A stretch of 64,000 nucleotides of DNA from an uncultured Sphingomonadaceae bacterium (GCA_947497315.1 CANMFX010000004.1:124001-188000), one strand, 5' to 3'; positions 51,863-62,327 are shown, counted from the first letter of the stretch. A program made the numbers and translations. Notes: generated from the letters alone by a model not told the origin.

Positions 51863-54033
51863 AGCGGGTCATTCTGCCTCTGACGTTACTAGGCTGTTCT
51901 ACTGCCTGTGCTGCCGGGACGGCAGAAGGGTCGCAGCTCCGGTCATCAGCGGCACCGCAAGCAGCTGCGTCTTTATTTGACAAAGAAGTCGTCCGTTCGC
52001 GGGCTTTTCTGAAAATGATGATGGATGCCGGTGTGGTGGTCCCGACGCCAAAAGATCCCGGCGGTGGTTACACGCATGAGCAGCACAAGCGCAACTATAA
52101 GGCGATTTATCAGGCCGGTATGCTCTATCGGATTACCGGTGAGCAGCGCTACGCCGATTATACACGGGATATCCTGCTGGCCTATGCCGATCTTTATCCC
52201 ACTCTTGAAGCGCATCCGGCGCGCAAGAAACAAAATTACGGCAAGATTTTCTGGCAAGTTCTGAACGATGCTGTCTGGCTGGTGCAGAGCGTCCAGGGTT
52301 ATGAACAGATTCGTGACCAGTTGCCACAAGCGCAGCGCGACTTGATCGACAATCAGGTCTTTCGCAAGGCGGCCGATTTCCTATCGGTGGAGTCTGCACA
52401 GACATTCAATCTGATTCACAATCATGCGACATGGGCGACCGCTGGTGTCGGGATGACCGGCTATATGCTGGGTGACCAGGATATGGTTGAGCGCGCGTTA
52501 CTAGGCTCTGCAAAAGACGGAAAATCTGGTTTTTTGCGCCAAACCGATCTGCTTTTCTCCCCAGATGGCTATTACTCGGAAGGCCCTTATTATCAGCGTT
52601 ATGCACTGATGCCCTTCATGGTTTTTGCAGACGCGATTGAAAAAAATGATCCTGCGCGCAAGATTTTCGAACGCCGAGACGGGATATTGCTCAAAGCACT
52701 GCAGACAACGGTCCAGTTGACCTATGGTGGTTTCTTCTTCCCGTTTAACGACGCGATCAAGGACAAGAGCCTGAATACCGAAGAATTGTATCACGGCGTC
52801 GCCATTGCCTATGCCAAGACCCGTGATCCGCAGCTTCTGTCGGTTGCCGAGTGGCAAGGTCGAACCGTGTTGTCCAGCGACGGCCAGCATCTTGCAAAAG
52901 ACCTTGCAGCTGGAAAAGCCCTGCCGTTTGACTATAAATCTTTACTGCTGCGCGACGGGCCGGAAGGCAAAAAAGGAGCGGTGACCATATTGCGCAATGG
53001 CGCTGGTCCGCACCATCAGGCGCTAGTGACCAAAAATAGCTCGCAAGGCATGGGTCACGGCCATTTCGATAAACTCAGCTGGCAATATTATGACAATGGT
53101 CGCGAGTTGATTTCGGATTATGGAGCCGCCCGCTTCCTGAATATTGAAGCCAAAGAAGGCGGTCGGTATCTTCCCGAGAACAAAAGCTGGGCGAAGCAGA
53201 GCATCGCCCACAACACGCTGGTTGTTGACGAGCAAAGCCATTTTCGCGGCGATACCAAGGCAGGCGAGGCACAGTCGCCAAAACAGCTCTATTTTTCCGA
53301 CGAGCCCGGAAGCCAGATCAGCGCGGCGAGCATGACGGGAGCCTATCCGGATGTCGCATTCACGCGTACGATGGCGTTGCTGGATGTCGCAGGGCTCGGC
53401 CAGCCGCTGGCAGTCGACATTATGCGCGTGCAATCGGACACAGCGCATCGCTATGACTTGCCGCTTCACTATAACGGTCAGATCATGCGCATCGGTTTCG
53501 ATGTCGCATCCAATCCGCAAAACCGTCCGGTACTTGGTGACAAAAACGGTTATCAGCATATCTGGGTCGATGCTGAGGGTATTGTATCTGCAGACCGGAA
53601 TTTCGTCACCTGGTTACTCGATGACCGTTTCTATACTTGGCGTTTTGTGCCGCAAACCGGTGCGAAAATGATTTTGGCGGAAAGCGGGGCCAATGACCCG
53701 AATTTCAATTTGCGCCGCGAGCCGATGCTGATCCAGCGTGTCGACAATGCCAAAAACACCAGCTTTGCCGGAATATTGGAAGCCCATGGCCGTTATGACG
53801 GTGCGGCCGAACAAACCGTGGCGAGCGATAGCCAGATCAGGGAAATGGCTTTTGAAACCGTGGATGGCAAGGACATATTGTTTCTGGAGACACTAGCCGG
53901 AACAAAGCTGGCTTTTGCAGTCTCTTATGATCCGGACAATGCCACCAAGCATATAGTAAAATTTCGAGGACAGATGCTGAGCTGGAAAGGCTTTGCCGCC
54001 CGGATTGACTTGGGAATTGGGAGAGAAAAATGA
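51859..54033 (+). CDS. PL17 family oligoalginate lyase (heparinase II/III-like)
   Basis: The 724-residue protein carries a lipoprotein-like signal (MKRVILPLTLLGCS, Cys13). The N-terminal alpha/alpha barrel has LIHNHATWATAGVGM and SEGPYYQRYALMPFMVFADAI. A heparinase II/III beta domain contains SQGMGHGHFDKLSW, ISDYGAARFLN and AHNTLVVDEQ. These place the usual Asn, His, Tyr and metal-binding residues. PL17 enzymes act from the chain end and release the monosaccharide that becomes DEH. ATGA coupling to the PL6 gene suggests paired endo- and exo-acting lyases in the periplasm. Confidence 0.93.
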   Translation: MKRVILPLTLLGCSTACAAGTAEGSQLRSSAAPQAAASLFDKEVVRSRAFLKMMMDAGVVVPTPKDPGGGYTHEQHKRNYKAIYQAGMLYRITGEQRYADYTRDILLAYADLYPTLEAHPARKKQNYGKIFWQVLNDAVWLVQSVQGYEQIRDQLPQAQRDLIDNQVFRKAADFLSVESAQTFNLIHNHATWATAGVGMTGYMLGDQDMVERALLGSAKDGKSGFLRQTDLLFSPDGYYSEGPYYQRYALMPFMVFADAIEKNDPARKIFERRDGILLKALQTTVQLTYGGFFFPFNDAIKDKSLNTEELYHGVAIAYAKTRDPQLLSVAEWQGRTVLSSDGQHLAKDLAAGKALPFDYKSLLLRDGPEGKKGAVTILRNGAGPHHQALVTKNSSQGMGHGHFDKLSWQYYDNGRELISDYGAARFLNIEAKEGGRYLPENKSWAKQSIAHNTLVVDEQSHFRGDTKAGEAQSPKQLYFSDEPGSQISAASMTGAYPDVAFTRTMALLDVAGLGQPLAVDIMRVQSDTAHRYDLPLHYNGQIMRIGFDVASNPQNRPVLGDKNGYQHIWVDAEGIVSADRNFVTWLLDDRFYTWRFVPQTGAKMILAESGANDPNFNLRREPMLIQRVDNAKNTSFAGILEAHGRYDGAAEQTVASDSQIREMAFETVDGKDILFLETLAGTKLAFAVSYDPDNATKHIVKFRGQMLSWKGFAARIDLGIGREK

Positions 54034-54398
54034 GTGCAATCATGGATGAATGTAGCCCAAGTGCGGTGCGCGCGATGGATGTACCCATCGAGAATGTTGA
54101 TCCTGGTATCAAGCGGCAAATGCTGGGCTATGGTCCGGGCATCATGATTTGCCGGGTGTGGTTTGAGAAAGACGCAGTTGGCGCGGTGCACAGCCATTTT
54201 CACAGCCAGTCGAGCTATGTCGAATCCGGCCGGTTTCTGGTCCACGTCGATGGCGAGGAGTTTGAGCTGGGTGCCGGCGACTGTTTCTACGTCGCGCCCC
54301 ATCAGGATCACGGCGCGGTCTGTCTGGAGTCCGGTGTGCTGATCGACACGTTCAGTCCCGCCCGAGAAGACTTTCTGAACGCGGGTGACCCATCATGA
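54030..54398 (+). CDS. kdgF: KdgF-type cupin
   Basis: The 122-residue single-domain cupin has motif 1 VHSHFHSQSSYVESGRF and motif 2 GDCFYVAPHQDHGAVC with the metal-binding His residues. KdgF converts 4,5-unsaturated uronate to the open-chain DEH (4-deoxy-L-erythro-5-hexoseulose uronate), speeding pectin and alginate use. Its start overlaps the PL17 stop (ATGA) and its stop overlaps the transporter start. Confidence 0.93.
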   Translation: MSAIMDECSPSAVRAMDVPIENVDPGIKRQMLGYGPGIMICRVWFEKDAVGAVHSHFHSQSSYVESGRFLVHVDGEEFELGAGDCFYVAPHQDHGAVCLESGVLIDTFSPAREDFLNAGDPS

Positions 54399-55696
54399 GC
54401 ACCGCTGCAAAAGAGAGTGTTGCCAAGATCGGAAAATTTCGCTGGGCGATTGTGACACTCGTCGCGTTGGCGACCATCATCAACTATATTGACCGCGGTG
54501 CGCTTGGTTTTCTGTGGCCGGAAATCTCGGACGAACTCGGCCTCACTAAGGTGGACTACGCCATCATATTGAACGTGTTCACTTTCGCCTATGCCTTTGG
54601 TCAGACGCTGTTCGGGAAAATTTTCGACTGGATCGGCACGAGAATGGGTTTCGTGCTCTCGATCGTCGTCTGGTCTGCCGCTACCATGTTGCACGCCGTG
54701 GCTACGGGGCTGATGAGCTTTGCGCTTTTCCGCGGATTACTAGGAGTTTCGGAGGCTGGTAACTGGCCAGGTGCGACCAAAGCCAATGCCGAGTGGTTTC
54801 CGATCAACGAACGCGCGCTGGCTCAGGGTATCTTTAACTCCGGTGCAGCCATTGGCGGCATCGTCTCGGCACCGATTATCGCCTATTTGTTTGTCTTCCT
54901 CGGCACGTGGCAAGCCACCTTCATCGCGATTGGCGCGCTGGGGTTTCTGTGGCTGGTGCCATGGTTGATCATGTACAAGTCTGGCCCGGAAGATCATCCT
55001 TGGCTGTCGGAAGACGAACGGCAATATATCCTGACCGGTCAGAAAAATGTCGAAACCAATGAAGTCGCAACCTACGCGCCCAGCTCCGGAGAAATCCTTT
55101 CGCGCAAGGAAAGCTGGGGCGTAATTATGGCTTCCTTTTTCCTCGACCCGATCTGGTGGTTGTTTGTCGGTTGGCTGCCGTTGTATCTTTCTGAAACTTA
55201 TGGGTTCGGGGTTGCGGAAATCGGCCTTTATGCCTGGGTGCCTTATGTTGGCGCCATGTTCGGTGCCTGGTTTGGCGGGCTGCTCGCTCAAAACCGGATC
55301 AAGTCCGGTTGGACGGTGAACAAGTCTCGAAAATTCGTTATCGCTCTGGGCGGGCTGATTATGCTGGTCTCGCTATTGATGACAATCACGGCCGCGACAC
55401 CCCTTATGGCGGTTCTGCTGATGGCGGCGATATTGTTCGGATTTCAGACGGCCGTCGGTAATATTCAGACATTGCCCAGTGATTTCTACAGCGGAAAATC
55501 AGTCGGATCGCTGGCTGGATTTGCCGGAACAGCGGCCAAGCTCGCCGTGGTGGGACTGAATTTCCTCATTCCGGTAATTACTGTGAATAGCTACGCGCCG
55601 GCCTTTGCGGTTGGTGCTGCTCTTGCAATTTTCACCGTATTGTCGGTCTTCATTTTATGCCCTGACATCAAACCACTCAAAGCCAATTCTCCCTAA
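54395..55696 (+). CDS. MFS transporter of the ACS/hexuronate family
   Basis: The 433-residue permease has 12 predicted helices and the anion:cation symporter pattern INYIDRGALGFLWPEI, GKIFDWIGTRMGF and FRGLLGVSEAGNWPGATKANAEWFP, as in hexuronate and KDG transporters. It likely imports DEH or unsaturated monomer into the cytoplasm. It lies between kdgF and the reductase gene. Confidence 0.92.
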   Translation: MSTAAKESVAKIGKFRWAIVTLVALATIINYIDRGALGFLWPEISDELGLTKVDYAIILNVFTFAYAFGQTLFGKIFDWIGTRMGFVLSIVVWSAATMLHAVATGLMSFALFRGLLGVSEAGNWPGATKANAEWFPINERALAQGIFNSGAAIGGIVSAPIIAYLFVFLGTWQATFIAIGALGFLWLVPWLIMYKSGPEDHPWLSEDERQYILTGQKNVETNEVATYAPSSGEILSRKESWGVIMASFFLDPIWWLFVGWLPLYLSETYGFGVAEIGLYAWVPYVGAMFGAWFGGLLAQNRIKSGWTVNKSRKFVIALGGLIMLVSLLMTITAATPLMAVLLMAAILFGFQTAVGNIQTLPSDFYSGKSVGSLAGFAGTAAKLAVVGLNFLIPVITVNSYAPAFAVGAALAIFTVLSVFILCPDIKPLKANSP

Positions 55697-55735
55697 AACA
55701 TCTCAACTTTTAATGTTCTAAAAACAGGAAAAATT

Positions 55736-56491
55736 ATGTCCAAATTTCAAGGTAAAACAGCAATCGTTACTGGCGGTAGCCGCGACATTGGCCGAGCGAT
55801 ATCCGTCAAGCTGGCGTCAGAAGGCGCCAATGTTGTTGTCAACTATTGCAATAACAAAGATGACGGCGATGCCACTATCGCGGAAATAGAATCGGCTGGC
55901 GGCAAAGCAATATTGGTGAAGGGAGACATGACCAAGCAAGCCGATGTGGCCAATCTGGTCGATCAGGCGCGCAGTTCTTTTGGGGGTTCGATTGACATCG
56001 TCGTCAATGTGACCGGCGGCCTGGTGGAGCGCAAAACGCTGGATGAGATGGACGAAGAATTTTTCAACTATGTCATGCAGCTGAACACAACATCGACTTT
56101 CCTAGTGACGAAGGCTACCGTGCCCTACATGCCCGAAGGCAGCGCGATTGTGAATCTGGCTTCACAAGCAGGCCGCGATGGCGGCGGACCGGGCGCATCT
56201 GCTTATGCGACATCCAAGGGCGCGGTGATGACTTTCACGCGCGGGATGGCAAAAGAACTGGGGCCAAAAGGCATTCGCGTCAATTCGCTGTGCCCCGGCA
56301 TGATTGCTACCACCTTCCACGACAAATTCACGAAAGACGCCGTTCGTGAAAATGTTGCTAATTCAACACCGTTGCGCCGTCAGGGCCGGGCTGAAGAAAC
56401 TGCCGATGCAGTCGCCTATCTGGCGTCCGATGAAGCCTCATTCATTACCGGAACGAATATCGATATTAACGGCGGCCTCCTGTTTTCGTAA
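55736..56491 (+). CDS. SDR family DEH reductase
   Basis: The 251-residue classical SDR has the cofactor loop TGGSRDIGRA, in which Asp replaces the middle Gly of TGxxxGxG. It also has VNVTGG, LASQAGRDGGGPGASAYATSK (YxxxK) and a final INGGLLFS. In alginate loci such SDRs reduce DEH to 2-keto-3-deoxygluconate. Position between the DEH importer and KDPG aldolase supports this role. AGGAAAAATT precedes the ATG. Confidence 0.85.
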   Translation: MSKFQGKTAIVTGGSRDIGRAISVKLASEGANVVVNYCNNKDDGDATIAEIESAGGKAILVKGDMTKQADVANLVDQARSSFGGSIDIVVNVTGGLVERKTLDEMDEEFFNYVMQLNTTSTFLVTKATVPYMPEGSAIVNLASQAGRDGGGPGASAYATSKGAVMTFTRGMAKELGPKGIRVNSLCPGMIATTFHDKFTKDAVRENVANSTPLRRQGRAEETADAVAYLASDEASFITGTNIDINGGLLFS

Positions 56492-56521
56492 CAACGGGCT
56501 GAACAAACGAGCGAGCAAGAC

Positions 56522-57175
56522 ATGAGTGAAATCACCGCGCAGACATTGGAGGCAAAATTCCAAGCTGCTCCGGTCGTGCCGCTGATCCAAGCGGATGACC
56601 CGGTTGTAGCAATAGAAACGGCCAAGGCGCTTCAGGCCGGCGGTCTGGACGTTATCGAAGTCGTTCTGCGGACCGATGCTGCTCTTGATTGTATGGAAGC
56701 TATTGCGAAGGAAACCTCTGGCATAATCGTTGGCGCGGGCACTGTGCTCACCGTTGACCAGGCCGAACAGGTCTTGTCGCGAGGAGCGCAATTCGTGGTA
56801 TCACCGGGGCTGGTCGATCCGGTAGCGCAATATTGCCTCGATCGATCGGTGCCAATATTTGCCGGTACAATGACGGCGGGCGAAGTGCAGCGGGCCTATG
56901 CTTTGGGATTGCGCACCGTGAAATTTTTCCCGGCGAAGCTCGCAGGCGGTGTTCCGATGCTAAAGGCATTATCATCGGTATTTCGCGAAATGCGTTTCAT
57001 GCCAACGGGCGGCGTTTCCGCGGAAAACCTCTCCGAATTTCTGGCTGTTCCATCAGTGATTGCCTGCGGCGGCAGCTGGCTGACCCCTAAAGGATCGATT
57101 GAGGTCGGCGACTATAATGCAATTACAAAATTGGCGATTGAGGCTGTCGCGCTCGCTAAAGCGGCGAGGCCATAA
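56522..57175 (+). CDS. eda: KDPG / KHG aldolase
   Basis: The 217-residue class I aldolase has [51 protein letters not shown] and the Schiff-base Lys in [20 protein letters not shown], then [11 protein letters not shown] and CGGSWLTPK. It splits 2-keto-3-deoxy-6-phosphogluconate to pyruvate and glyceraldehyde 3-phosphate. It follows the reductase by 30 bp and is 11 bp from the kinase gene. Confidence 0.95.
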   Translation: MSEITAQTLEAKFQAAPVVPLIQADDPVVAIETAKALQAGGLDVIEVVLRTDAALDCMEAIAKETSGIIVGAGTVLTVDQAEQVLSRGAQFVVSPGLVDPVAQYCLDRSVPIFAGTMTAGEVQRAYALGLRTVKFFPAKLAGGVPMLKALSSVFREMRFMPTGGVSAENLSEFLAVPSVIACGGSWLTPKGSIEVGDYNAITKLAIEAVALAKAARP

Positions 57176-57186
57176 GGAGTTATAAA

Positions 57187-58218
57187 ATGGCGGAATATTT
57201 ATCTTTTGGCGAAATCATGCTGCGGCTGAAAACACCCGGCCATGAGCGGTTTTTTCAGTCACCGGCATTTGAAGCAACATTTGGCGGCGGTGAAGCTAAT
57301 GTCGCGGTAGCACTCAGCAACTATGGTTTGTCGGCCGGCTTTGTGACTGCATTGCCCGATAATGACATTGGCGCATCGGCTATCGGAGAATTGCGGCGTT
57401 TTGGTGTTGATACGACCCAAATTCGCAGATCAGGAGATCGTGTCGGGATATATTATCTGGAAGCAGGGGCTAATCAGAGACCCTCCAAGGTTGTTTATGA
57501 TCGCGCGCATTCGTCAATCAGCAAATGCCGACCTGGTGATTTCGATTGGGAAACTATTTTTGATGGCGCAAAATGGTTGCACATAACCGGCATTACACCG
57601 GCACTGAGTCAGTCCGCGGCTGATCTGAGTATTGAATGCGTGCGGCAAGCGAAAAAGGCTGGCGTTACCGTTTCCTGCGACTTCAACTACCGCGGCAAGC
57701 TTTGGAAATATGGCAAGACCGCGCCGGAAGTCATGTCCGAACTGGTCAAGCATGTTGATGTTGGCATAGCGAATGAAGAAGATTGCCAAAAGTCTCTTGG
57801 GATTACAGCTGATGTTGATGTTGAAACAGGGGAGCTAGATACCGCAAAATATGAAGCGCTCTCGGAAAAGGTGCTGGAACTTTATCCAGATATGTCAACA
57901 ATCGCGATCACCCTGCGTGAAAGTCACAGCGCGGACCGCAACGGCTGGTCAGCCTGCCTGCGAACGCGAGACAAGGGCTTCATGCTATCCCGGCATTACG
58001 AGATTACCGACATTATCGATCGCGTCGGCGGTGGCGATAGCTTTGCTTCAGCGCTGATTTACGGCCTCAACGCCTATGATGATCCTCAACAATCCCTGGA
58101 ATTTGCGGTTGCAGGAAGCTGCCTTAAACATTCCATCTTGGGCGATTTTAACCGAGTGAGCGTGGCAGAGGTCGAGAAACTGATGGGCGGAGACGGTTCG
58201 GGCCGGGTTCAACGATAG
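57187..58218 (+). CDS. kdgK: 2-keto-3-deoxygluconate kinase (PfkB family)
   Basis: The 343-residue ribokinase-like enzyme has [57 protein letters not shown] and the catalytic [17 protein letters not shown]. It phosphorylates KDG to KDPG, the step before the aldolase. It is the last gene of the alginate operon. AAGGAG precedes the ATG with about 7 bp spacing. Confidence 0.95.
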   Translation: MAEYLSFGEIMLRLKTPGHERFFQSPAFEATFGGGEANVAVALSNYGLSAGFVTALPDNDIGASAIGELRRFGVDTTQIRRSGDRVGIYYLEAGANQRPSKVVYDRAHSSISKCRPGDFDWETIFDGAKWLHITGITPALSQSAADLSIECVRQAKKAGVTVSCDFNYRGKLWKYGKTAPEVMSELVKHVDVGIANEEDCQKSLGITADVDVETGELDTAKYEALSEKVLELYPDMSTIAITLRESHSADRNGWSACLRTRDKGFMLSRHYEITDIIDRVGGGDSFASALIYGLNAYDDPQQSLEFAVAGSCLKHSILGDFNRVSVAEVEKLMGGDGSGRVQR

Positions 58219-58299
58219 TCTTTTTGCAGTCAAGATCATCAAAACCCTACTCCCGATAGCTAGTCGGCGCGTAGCGATGGTCTCACGACAACAACTCTC

Positions 58300-58461
58300 C
58301 TAAGATGATGGATCGTAAGCTGGCAATCCTTCCAACAGGTCCCGATCAAATAGTTCATCCTTGAAAAGCTTGGGGTAATGGAAGGCTCTGAGTTGCGCGT
58401 GAAAGTCGCGAACCGATTCCTCGTAGGCAATCATGGAGGCGGCATCCGTATGCATTATCAT
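58300..58461 (-). pseudogene. C-terminal fragment, possibly of a DUF3526 ABC-2 permease
   Basis: The 53 readable codons (MIMHTDAASMIAYEESVRDF ... RAFHYPKLFKDELFDRDLLEGLPAYDPSS) resemble the conserved end of DUF3526 ABC-2 type permeases (FHAQLRAFHYP and EGLPAYD). There is no upstream membrane part. Its start overlaps the stop of the MerC gene (TAATG). I think a larger gene was deleted, but it could be a tiny gene coupled to merC. Confidence 0.45.
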
Positions 58462-58823
58462 TATTTGTAAATTCGATAGATATGAGCAGAAGCCAAAAGC
58501 CCGCCCCCGATGATGGTTGGTAGTGTCTCTGTGACACCGAAATGCTCCGCAAAAAGCGCGCTTGTGATCAAAACAGCTCCAGATCCTGCTGGAACTAGAA
58601 ACACTGGAACACGCGCCGATGGCGAAGAAATCGCAACACTCATGGTGGTAAGAAGGGCAAGTGAAGTCATCATCCAATGGAGCCATTCTGCCTGCGCAAC
58701 CGCAGCTAACACGGGAGATGATATCGCTATGACCGGCAAAACAACGCAATGCACAACACAAGCAACACTAAGCGCGATGGCCGCGCCATCTTTGTAGAAA
58801 GCAGACTGCATTGAGAAATCCAT
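58461..58823 (-). CDS. merC: MerC family membrane protein
   Basis: The 120-residue protein has four predicted membrane helices. MerC-like features are the Cys-containing first helix SVACVVHCVVLPVIAISSP, with the Cys pair used to bind Hg(II) or other soft metals, and a late helix ending HIYRIYK. MerC homologues import mercuric ions or other thiophilic metals. No merA or merR is visible nearby, so a general soft-metal role is possible. Confidence 0.8.
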   Translation of the reverse strand: MDFSMQSAFYKDGAAIALSVACVVHCVVLPVIAISSPVLAAVAQAEWLHWMMTSLALLTTMSVAISSPSARVPVFLVPAGSGAVLITSALFAEHFGVTETLPTIIGGGLLASAHIYRIYK

Positions 58824-59292
58824 GTGATGTTATAATATTACATTATTGATCTGACCATCTTGAGTCAACCGGGTTTTCACTTCGACCTCGGGAGAGGCGT
58901 CGAAAAGTGAAAGTGATGTCACGAAACGTCTGCTTTCTAGATAGAGGCGCTTAAGCGGCCGGCGACCACCTTGGGGTAAACTCGGTTATTGCGGAGTGTA
59001 ATTTATCGTCCGTTGTTCAACCGATGCTGATCGCACTATTTCCAAACGCACTGGCATGGAGCGGGCAATTGAAACGATTGATTCCGGTATCATTCTCATC
59101 GATCGGGCAATCCATCCCGTGACATGCTGCCTTGGAAGTCTTTAAAAGATGCCTCGCGAAGCTCTATGATAACATCCACTGAGCTAATTTGCCTGTCAGA
59201 TTATCGCGTCATGCTTGAGCTAGTGGTGGAGCGAGCTAGTCGAAACATTGTGCGGGGCAAGTGACTTATTACGGAATTGCGGGTGACATTGG
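58824..59292. other. Intergenic stretch with a decayed hairpin
   Basis: About 470 bp contain GTCTGCTTT (58928-58936) and TTAAGCGGCC (58951-58960), a widened, decayed copy of the dispersed hairpin. I see no gene. Confidence 0.35.
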
Positions 59293-59880
59293 ATGAAACG
59301 TCGTTTTCTATACATGACCGTTAAAAATATCGGGCTCATTATTGTTACACCGCTTTTGGTTGCAGGTTGCACGTCATCAGGCGCCTTTCCGGTGGAGACC
59401 GCTGAACAACCCGATATCGATGTATCCTATCCTTTGCGAGCCGGCGAAACGATCCAGATTGTTACCTACGGCGAGGACACGCTCACTGGAGAGTTCAATA
59501 TCGGCGCGAACGGTGTTCTCTCCTTCCCGTTGGTTGGGGACATCAAAGCAGCTGGGCTGACACCAGCCGCTCTCGGTAAAAGCATAGCGGCAGCGCTCTC
59601 TGACGGTTATGTTTTAAATCCCCAGGTCAACGTTGAAGTCAAAAATTATCGACCCATCTACATATTAGGTGAAGTTAACAAACCCGGGGAATATCCCTAT
59701 GTTCCTGACATGACCATATTGGCAGCGATCGCTAAAGCGGACGGCTTCACCTATCGAGCACAGCAAAAGCAGATATTCTTAAAGCGCTCGGACCAGCCAC
59801 GGGAGGTGAAAATCAGGCTGGGCAGCAATACCCGCATTTACCCCGGTGACACCATTCGGATTGCAGAGCGCTTCTTCTAG
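59293..59880 (+). CDS. Polysaccharide export lipoprotein (Wza-like)
   Basis: The 195-residue protein has a lipoprotein signal (PLLVAGC with lipidated Cys26, or Cys19 if translation starts at the ATG at 59314). A Poly_export domain (YPLRAGETIQIVTYGEDTLTGEF ... VGDIKAAGLT) and an SLBB-like segment (YILGEVNKPGEYPYVPDMTILAAIAKADGF) follow. It is short relative to full Wza, like OtnA/GumB-type proteins, which form the outer membrane exopolysaccharide channel. It opens the exopolysaccharide locus. Confidence 0.88.
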   Translation: MKRRFLYMTVKNIGLIIVTPLLVAGCTSSGAFPVETAEQPDIDVSYPLRAGETIQIVTYGEDTLTGEFNIGANGVLSFPLVGDIKAAGLTPAALGKSIAAALSDGYVLNPQVNVEVKNYRPIYILGEVNKPGEYPYVPDMTILAAIAKADGFTYRAQQKQIFLKRSDQPREVKIRLGSNTRIYPGDTIRIAERFF

Positions 59881-60554
59881 CGTTTGGACAGCCCATCCGG
59901 CTTATATCCGGTGCGGTAATCGCTATCGACCCGGCGGTTGATATAACCTTCAGATCCGTTCATCGACAATATCTTCGCCGGAATACCGCCGACTGCGGCG
60001 TCATCAGGGACGTCTTTGGTAACAACAGCATTGGCCCCGACAGCCGCGCGATTACCGATATGTATTCTGCCGATAACCTTGCATCCTGCCGCCAAGAACA
60101 CACCATCTCCTAATATGGGCGAGCCCTGTTTTGGTCCCCGGTTCATTTGCCCAAGCATAGCCCCATGGGTGATATTGCAATTGGCACCGATGATCGCATC
60201 GCCATTGACCATGATGTTGCCAAAACGATTGATGAAAAATCCGGGACCGATCCTGGTATATTCTGGAATGGCTATGCCATATTTATAGCGGTATCGCAGC
60301 AGTAACAGTTTGAACAAAGGATATAGCAGGTAACGCATGATCGCCCGCTTTTTCATGCAACCGCAGAGACGCATGATCACAGAATATTTAAACCCAGGTG
60401 TGAAGAAATAGTGGCGGAGGAAAGAGCGTGCGCGCTTGTTCCCGGCATAGCGATACAGATCTGACAATATAAGCGCCCAAGTATGGCGAAGGCTCCGACT
60501 ATTGGTCGTTCGATTGCTTACAATATTGGCATTTTGCGTCAGCACTTCACTCAA
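59877..60554 (-). CDS. Serine acetyltransferase-like hexapeptide acyltransferase
   Basis: The 225-residue protein has an N-terminal helical region and left-handed beta-helix hexapeptide repeats (IGPGFFINRFGNIMVNGDAIIGANCNITHGAMLG ... ILGDGVFLAAGCKVIGRIHIGNRAAVGANAVVTKDVPDDAAVGGIPAKIL) as in CysE/WcaB-type O-acetyltransferases. It probably acetylates a sugar of the exopolysaccharide or its precursor. It is convergent with the Wza-like gene and overlaps its end by 4 bp. Confidence 0.88.
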   Translation of the reverse strand: MSEVLTQNANIVSNRTTNSRSLRHTWALILSDLYRYAGNKRARSFLRHYFFTPGFKYSVIMRLCGCMKKRAIMRYLLYPLFKLLLLRYRYKYGIAIPEYTRIGPGFFINRFGNIMVNGDAIIGANCNITHGAMLGQMNRGPKQGSPILGDGVFLAAGCKVIGRIHIGNRAAVGANAVVTKDVPDDAAVGGIPAKILSMNGSEGYINRRVDSDYRTGYKPDGLSKR

Positions 60555-60932
60555 AACCTTTGTTCCTTTGCGATGATTTATTGCGATGCAGCATTAGCTT
60601 TGATTGAACCGAAGTCGGGGTAAATGCGAGTCGGAGCAACTGCCATTAGACCATATGGTATCTAATCGTGTTGAATACACACCCCGTCTCTCACGCCACC
60701 AACATAGCGTGACAAGCCAGTTTGGGGATGGCACATATTATTCAGGAGAAATTCTCAGGGGAATATTTTCAACCCGTTTCAGCATATTAAATACCATTAA
60801 ACACGTTCCGAGTGGCATTATAGAGATGTGATGATGATATTTGTTGTTGCGGTGCAGCATGACTTTGAACCTTATAGTTTCAAACATACTGGCGGCACCA
60901 CATTGCTGAAATGATCGCGAAAGGGTTCTCGG
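60555..60932. other. Intergenic stretch before the polyprenyl transferase gene
   Basis: About 380 bp hold no gene. An imperfect palindrome ATTAGA - CCATATGGTA - TCTAAT at 60645-60666 is the only notable structure and could be a regulatory site. Confidence 0.35.
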
Positions 60933-62327
60933 ATGACAGCCAATCTACGCGCTCTTCAAAATGCGTCTTTCACAACCACAAAAATAACACCGCGAAAAAA
61001 CCCTATCCTGACCAAGCGGTCATGGCGGATAGGAATTTACTCGGTCATGCTTTTCACTGATGCATTGGCCGTTTTCGTCGGCTTTCTGATCAGCAATGCC
61101 TTGTTGTTGGACCAGCCGTTCGCATCACCCGGGTTAAAGCTTGGTATTTTGTCGATCCCCATTTTTCTTGCCATAGCGCTGAATAACAAAGCCTATGGCA
61201 GAAGGGCTCTATACCGGAACACAAGCGCGACGATCCGCAGTATAGCCTCGCTGTTTGCCACATTGACTCTTATCCTGTTCGTTCTTTTTGGATTGTCGAT
61301 ATTCAAGTCCCATCATCCTTCCTTTGTGGCTTTCGGATTTCTGATTTCATCGGCCCTGATCACCGCCGGCCGCTACGTATGCTATGCCTTCGCCAAGCGG
61401 ATGCTAGGCACAAATCCGGTCAGCGAGCTGGTTATCATAGACGGTGTTCCCCACGGCCCGATCAGAGATAAGCAAGTGATCCACGCCAAGGATATCGGTT
61501 TGAACCCGGATGTTTCCGATCCCGTCATGCTGAACCGGCTGGGAAATCTGTTCCAGTCGATCGACCGCGTGATAGTAGCTTGTCCCGGTGAGCGGCATAA
61601 CGATTGGGCTCTGGTCCTGAAAAGCACCGGCGTGACGGGCGAAGTCCATCGCCACTACCGGTTTGCACCTGTTGCCAAATATAGTGAGCTACCGCTGCAT
61701 CCTTCGCAGGTGAACCCACTGACTCGCATGCAATTATGGTTGAAACGCGGAATGGATCTGGTTCTGGTATCGTTGGCGATTCTCTTCCTCGCGCCATTGA
61801 TGATAATTACGGCCATCGCGATCAAGCTCGAAAGTCCCGGTCCCATATTATTCAAACAGAAACGATTGGGCCACGGCAACCGACTGTTTCACATCTACAA
61901 ATTTCGTAGCATGCGTGATGATTTATGTGATTTGAACGGTGACCGATCAACGGACCGCGATGATGACCGGATCACCCGCGTCGGCCGTTTCATTCGTGCC
62001 ACCAGCATTGATGAACTGCCACAGTTGTTCAATGTGCTGGTCGGAACGATGAGCCTTGTCGGACCACGGCCTCACGCTTTGGGTTCCAAAGCCGACAGCA
62101 AACTGTTCTGGGAAATCGACCGCAACTATTGGCTGCGTCACGCGACGGTACCCGGCCTCACCGGTTTGGCGCAGGTGCGCGGTTTTCGGGGAGCGACCAT
62201 GACGCAAGAGGATCTCGAAAACCGGCTTGCATCAGATCTGGAATATATCCAGCGTTGGTCGCCGGGTTTCGATCTACTGATCTTAGCTCGTACCTTTGGG
62301 GTGATTATCCATCGCAACAGCTTTTGA
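60933..62327 (+). CDS. Exopolysaccharide polyprenyl glycosylphosphotransferase
   Basis: The 464-residue protein has four or five N-terminal membrane helices (residues 30-150), a CoA-binding-like middle region and a C-terminal bacterial sugar transferase domain ([60 protein letters not shown], then [25 protein letters not shown]). It starts repeat-unit assembly on undecaprenyl phosphate. Its end overlaps the opposite GT4 gene by 45 bp. Confidence 0.93.
   Translation: MTANLRALQNASFTTTKITPRKNPILTKRSWRIGIYSVMLFTDALAVFVGFLISNALLLDQPFASPGLKLGILSIPIFLAIALNNKAYGRRALYRNTSATIRSIASLFATLTLILFVLFGLSIFKSHHPSFVAFGFLISSALITAGRYVCYAFAKRMLGTNPVSELVIIDGVPHGPIRDKQVIHAKDIGLNPDVSDPVMLNRLGNLFQSIDRVIVACPGERHNDWALVLKSTGVTGEVHRHYRFAPVAKYSELPLHPSQVNPLTRMQLWLKRGMDLVLVSLAILFLAPLMIITAIAIKLESPGPILFKQKRLGHGNRLFHIYKFRSMRDDLCDLNGDRSTDRDDDRITRVGRFIRATSIDELPQLFNVLVGTMSLVGPRPHALGSKADSKLFWEIDRNYWLRHATVPGLTGLAQVRGFRGATMTQEDLENRLASDLEYIQRWSPGFDLLILARTFGVIIHRNSF

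Noticed and set aside
58300-58761. A 153-codon leftward frame overlapping merC
   Set aside because: Its first two thirds are an out-of-frame shadow of the MerC gene; only the last 53 codons look like genuine protein sequence.
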